Position numbers and translations under genes: made by a program | Source of the DNA: Blastomonas aquatica | Lineage (GTDB): Bacteria > Pseudomonadota > Alphaproteobacteria > Sphingomonadales > Sphingomonadaceae | Reading direction: 5' to 3' | Assembly (NCBI RefSeq): GCF_014639875.1 | Contig: NZ_BMGD01000002.1 | Span: 186,001 to 250,000, forward strand | Length of the DNA stretch: 64,000 bases | Shown here: positions 61,130 through 64,000 of the stretch, piece after piece | How positions within the stretch are numbered: the stretch's first letter is position 1 | How the letters are laid out: the number at the start of each line of letters is the position of its first letter | The notes under the pieces: model-generated | What the model saw: the letters and a program-made list of their open reading frames with translations, nothing else | Databases searched by the model: none | What the model was told of the DNA's origin: nothing

Positions 61130-61198
61130 GTTCCCGAGCGAAGTCGAGGGACGCATGCGCAACCGTTGTTGATGACGTCCCTCGACTTCGCTCGGGAC
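61130..61198. repeat. palindromic repeat family F
   Basis: GTTCCCGAGCGAAGTCGAGG followed by GACG is mirrored by CGTCCCTCGACTTCGCTCGG followed by GAC with a 22-base loop containing a GCATGCGC palindrome. A single copy in the window, 5 bases before the proC ribosome binding site. A known style of sphingomonad intergenic element. Confidence 0.85.
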
Positions 61199-61212
61199 AA
61201 ACGGAGGTCGGT

Positions 61213-62016
61213 TTGTCGAACTCGTTCCCCCAATCTTTGCTGGTCATCGGCTCGGGCAACATGGCAGGCGCCATGCTGCGCGGGTGGTTTGCGCGCGGGC
61301 TGGACCCGGCCAGCGTCACTGTCGTGGATCCGTCGCCACGCGAATTGCCTGAAGGTGTGCGTCACCTGACCACCATCGATGCCGGCATTTCCGCGCCCGA
61401 CTGGTTGCTGCTGGGGATCAAGCCGCAAATGCTGCGCGATGTCGCGCCGCACCTCGCCACACTCGATCTTTCGAATACGCTGTTGGTCTCGATGCTTGCA
61501 GGCGTCGAGATCGCCGGGCTGCGCGCTGCCGTTCCCGGTGTGGGTGCGATCGCCCGGATCATGCCCAATATGGCGATCGGGATCGGCCAGTCCGTCACCG
61601 CGCTGTTTGCCGAAACGCTCGACCAGGCCGAACGTGATCGGATCGAAACGCTGTTTGCGATGCTGGGCACCGCCGAATGGCTTGATGACGAATCGCAGAT
61701 GCACGTCGTCACCGCGCTCAGCGGTTCGGGGCCTGCCTATCTGTTCCGTTTCCTCGATGCGCTGGCCAAAGGCGCGATTACGCTGGGGATGCCCGAAGAC
61801 CAGGCTGCGCGCCTGGCTTTGGGTATGGTGCGCGGATCAGCCGAACTGGTACTGCAATCAGCGGAAACGCCTGCACAGCTGGCTGAACGAGTCGCCAGTC
61901 CCGCAGGGACCACCCGCGCCGCGCTCCACGTGTTCGATGCCGATGATGCGCTCGACCGGCTGGTGGCCGATGCGATGGCTGCCGCAGCGAAACGCAGCGT
62001 CGAACTGGGTCAATAA
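61213..62016 (+). CDS. proC: pyrroline-5-carboxylate reductase
   Basis: ProC (267 residues) reduces P5C to proline with NADPH. TTG 61213 has GGAGG 5 bases upstream and precedes the conserved SLLVIGSGNMAGAMLRGWFA nucleotide motif. The C-terminal signature SGSGPAYLFRFLDALAKGAI and SPAGTTRAALHVFDADDAL are present. It follows repeat F directly and is convergent with the GrpB gene, overlapping by a few bases. Confidence 0.95.
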   Translation: MSNSFPQSLLVIGSGNMAGAMLRGWFARGLDPASVTVVDPSPRELPEGVRHLTTIDAGISAPDWLLLGIKPQMLRDVAPHLATLDLSNTLLVSMLAGVEIAGLRAAVPGVGAIARIMPNMAIGIGQSVTALFAETLDQAERDRIETLFAMLGTAEWLDDESQMHVVTALSGSGPAYLFRFLDALAKGAITLGMPEDQAARLALGMVRGSAELVLQSAETPAQLAERVASPAGTTRAALHVFDADDALDRLVADAMAAAAKRSVELGQ

Positions 62017-62525
62017 TCGCGCGGCTGCTGGCGATACCAGCCAAGCGCCTGGGCCTCGGTCGCCAGCACGAAGGGTGCCTTGCCCTCGATATAGTCTGCA
62101 TCATCTGCAATAAGCTGTTGCTTCAATGCCGAATATTGCATCGCTATGTCCGGGTGCGCGCGCAGATAATCGCGAAACGCCAGATGCCGTTCGATCTGCG
62201 GTGAACCCGCAGCATAGCCATGCAGATGGTGTGTCCTTCGGCCTGCGGCGTCATCCTTGCGAAAGTACAGACGTCCCTCAATGCCGTAAGCGCCCATCGC
62301 CTGATAGCCCAGCGCAGTCAGTGCCGGGGTGGCGGTGTTGAGTGCATCGAGCGAGGGCGAGACCGCCAGCATGTCGATTACCGGCTTGGCTAGAATTCCC
62401 GCAATCGCGGTGCTGCCGATATGATGCACCGTGGTCAAGCGAAGGTCCAGGGCGGAGGCAACCGCATTCGCCTCCGCCGCAAAGTCCTGTTTCCATAACG
62501 TGTTATGAGCGACGATTTCGATCAT
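62010..62525 (-). CDS. GrpB family protein (UPF0157)
   Basis: A 171-residue nucleotidyltransferase-fold protein: IEIVAHNTLWKQDFAAEANA, TTVHHIGSTAIAGILAKPVI (the GSTAV-like motif), DMLAVSPSLDALN, RTHHLHGYAAGSPQIERHLA and FRDYLRAHPD. GrpB proteins are minimal nucleotidyltransferases of unclear substrate. ATG 62525. Its stop overlaps the end of proC by 7 bases. Confidence 0.9.
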   Translation of the reverse strand: MIEIVAHNTLWKQDFAAEANAVASALDLRLTTVHHIGSTAIAGILAKPVIDMLAVSPSLDALNTATPALTALGYQAMGAYGIEGRLYFRKDDAAGRRTHHLHGYAAGSPQIERHLAFRDYLRAHPDIAMQYSALKQQLIADDADYIEGKAPFVLATEAQALGWYRQQPRDY

Positions 62526-62545
62526 GGCTCAACCCGCGATGCAGT

Positions 62546-63415
62546 TTAGTCGCAGGGCAGTTCGTAGAAAGTACGGATGATTTCCCATGCCTCGTCTGCG
62601 GTTTCGACGAAGCTGAACAGCTTGAGGTTGCCTGCCGAAATCACACCCTCTTCGGCGAGGGCCTCGAAATTGACGACCCGGTTCCAGAACTCGCGACCGA
62701 ACAACACGATCGGGATCGGCGCCATCTTGCCGGTCTGGATCAGGGTGAGAAGCTCGAAGAACTCGTCAAAGGTGCCGAATCCACCGGGGAACACCGCAAC
62801 TGCGCGCGCTCGCAGCAGGAAGTGCATCTTGCGTAGCGCGAAATAGTGGAATTGGAACGACAGATGCGGGGTGACATACTGATTGGGGGCCTGCTCGAAT
62901 GGCAGCACGATGTTGAGCCCGACCGAATCCTTGCCGACATCATCCGCGCCGCGGTTGGCGGCTTCCATGATCGAGGGGCCGCCGCCTGAGCATACGACGA
63001 ACTGGCGCTTGCCGTCCTCTTCAACGCCGCATTCGCTGGCGAGTGCAGCGAGCCTGCGTGCCTCTGCATAATATTTGGCCTTGGCGACCAGCCGTTCGGC
63101 GACCTTCTTTTGCTCAGGTGTCTGAGCTGCCTCGACCAGGCCTTCGGTCTTGTCGGGTGCGGGGATCCGCGCCGAGCCATAGATCACCAGCGTCGATCCG
63201 ATGCCGGCTTCTTCGAGCAGCATCTCGGTCTTGAGCAGTTCGAGTTGGAAGCGCACCGGGCGCAGCTCCTGCCGCAGCAGGAAATCGGTATCGCCAAAGG
63301 CCAACCGATAGGCTGGGTCCTGGGTCTGGGGGGTGTCGTGTACCGCGGCGTCGGCAGTACGGGCGTCTTCTGCGGCTTGGCGAAAACGCGGCTCGGTCAG
63401 TTCTTTCTTGGTCAT
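62546..63415 (-). CDS. LOG family (cytokinin-riboside phosphoribohydrolase-like) protein
   Basis: A 289-residue Rossmann-fold LOG/TIGR00730 protein. The catalytic signature is PGGFGTFDEFFELLTLIQTG, preceded by VVCSGGGPSIMEAANRGADD. It has an N-terminal extension of ~80 residues beyond the short plant-type LOG. Such enzymes release adenine-type bases from nucleotide monophosphates or act as nucleotide hydrolases. Start ATG 63415; the ATG at 63424 is an alternative. Confidence 0.9.
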   Translation of the reverse strand: MTKKELTEPRFRQAAEDARTADAAVHDTPQTQDPAYRLAFGDTDFLLRQELRPVRFQLELLKTEMLLEEAGIGSTLVIYGSARIPAPDKTEGLVEAAQTPEQKKVAERLVAKAKYYAEARRLAALASECGVEEDGKRQFVVCSGGGPSIMEAANRGADDVGKDSVGLNIVLPFEQAPNQYVTPHLSFQFHYFALRKMHFLLRARAVAVFPGGFGTFDEFFELLTLIQTGKMAPIPIVLFGREFWNRVVNFEALAEEGVISAGNLKLFSFVETADEAWEIIRTFYELPCD

Positions 63416-63440
63416 CGCCCGCAATTAAGGAGCGTTGGCG

Positions 63441-64000
63441 TTATCGGCAATAGCCTTGGCCACTCATGTCGACATGGAGATGGTCATGATGCGCCGCATT
63501 ATAGTCCGGCCCCAGCACCGTGCCAAAGCGCTTGCAGGCGCTGCCATGGATGGTGCGCAGGAAAGCACGTTCCTGGTTGCTGCCGTTCCAGCCCTGCTTG
63601 ACCGAAATTCGCCGCCCGTCGGCGAGCACGAAAGCTGCGATGTCGATCGCATTGGCGTGCGCATGCTGCGACAGCTTGGACGAACCTGCGATCGTGCGGC
63701 AGGAATAGCTGCCCATCGTCTCGATCCGCACCAACGGGCTGCCCAGCATTTGCTCGGCGGCGCGCGCGATGCCGAACTGCGCCCAGCCGGCGAATCGTTG
63801 GGCGAGCTCGCAGCGCACCGGGCCGATGTTGGTGATCGCAAGCTCATTGAGACCGCGCGGCGCATCGGTCAGCGCGATGGTCGATAGGCGCACGCTGCCC
63901 AGCTGCGAACACCCCGCGCCAAAGGTCTGGTCGGGAACCGGAGTGAAGCGAACCTGTGCCGCCGAAAGCGCGCTGATGCACTGGCGTGTGTCCGCAGCGC
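63441..64000 (-). CDS. extensin family protein, C-terminal part
   Basis: The frame is open to the window edge, so the start is outside. Visible: QCISALSAAQVRFTPVPDQT, FGAGCSQLGSVRLSTIALTD, RTIAGSSKLSQHAHANAID, and HHDHLHVDMSGQGYCR at the end. This is the extensin-like C-terminal domain of alphaproteobacteria, a D-Ala-D-Ala carboxypeptidase/LAS-type metallo-domain with His and Asp in SQHAHANAIDI and HDHLHVDM. Probably periplasmic or outer-membrane wall enzyme; the signal peptide is not in the window. Confidence 0.88.
   Translation of the reverse strand, partial: AADTRQCISALSAAQVRFTPVPDQTFGAGCSQLGSVRLSTIALTDAPRGLNELAITNIGPVRCELAQRFAGWAQFGIARAAEQMLGSPLVRIETMGSYSCRTIAGSSKLSQHAHANAIDIAAFVLADGRRISVKQGWNGSNQERAFLRTIHGSACKRFGTVLGPDYNAAHHDHLHVDMSGQGYCR

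Overview
The window is GC-rich chromosomal DNA from an alphaproteobacterium, most likely order Sphingomonadales. Supporting markers are an NDUFA12-type complex I accessory protein, a ChpT-type phosphotransferase, an F1-ATPase zeta-type (DUF1476) inhibitor, a CrtZ carotenoid hydroxylase, an RF2 gene without a programmed frameshift, a candidate EcfG-type stress promoter and a TonB-dependent receptor. Genus cannot be fixed from sequence alone. Coding is dense, with many 1-4 base start/stop overlaps and several GTG/TTG starts. No intact prophage, transposase, CRISPR array or rRNA operon was seen.

Layout. 1-1.5 kb: tail of a zinc alcohol dehydrogenase, a small membrane-anchored protein, then a decayed junction (NAD(P)H-hydrate dehydratase remnant and integrase N-terminal remnant) beside tRNA-Gln. 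1.6-8 kb: ilvE, a divergent MarR regulator and an acyl-CoA/ketone catabolic set (reductase, enoyl-CoA hydratase, acyl-CoA dehydrogenase, flavin monooxygenase-like protein). 8-15 kb: crtZ, leuC and leuD separated by a Phd/VapC module (vapC broken by an in-frame TGA) and an exported lactonase-like metallo-beta-lactamase protein, then a quinone reductase, the zeta inhibitor, BolA and monothiol glutaredoxin. 15-21 kb: transporters, small envelope proteins, a J-domain protein, an esterase-like protein, RNase P RNA and a cell-wall amidase.

21-27 kb is a compact minus-strand signalling block in the order chpT, cheA, cheW, cheY, cheB, cheR. 27-34 kb is core housekeeping: JAMM peptidase, pseudouridine synthase, rpoH, NDUFA12, DUF2155, aat, prfB. 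34-38 kb: nitronate monooxygenase-like protein, acyl-CoA dehydrogenase, class III CoA-transferase. 38-48 kb: PilZ protein, DksA-like factor, a Ser/Thr/Gly-repeat protein with a PEP-CTERM-like tail, serS, a TonB receptor flanked by direct repeats, an SDR, purF, hisI. 48-51 kb: a MerR regulator with a LiuR-like palindrome and its probable acyl-CoA dehydrogenase target, then a Ca-binding-repeat protein behind the EcfG-type promoter. 51-64 kb: cysK, MFS transporter, DUF885 lipoprotein, adenosine kinase, an unannotated 18-codon ORF with a near-perfect Shine-Dalgarno, TlyA, TspO, UbiK, YbjN, proC, GrpB, LOG, and a partial extensin-like protein.

Genes that work together: leuC/leuD/ilvE (branched-chain amino acids); the acyl-CoA dehydrogenases, hydratase, reductases and CoA-transferase (acid and branched-chain catabolism); the che block; BolA with the CGFS glutaredoxin (iron-sulfur homeostasis). 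Six or more families of dispersed palindromic repeats fill the intergenic gaps. The most interesting unexplained items are the 18-codon ORF in a structured region (58.24-58.46 kb), the aat gene running antisense through its neighbour, the repeat-flanked TonB receptor, the five-copy 14-bp array at 48.8 kb, and the palindrome over the ribosome binding site at 35.3 kb.
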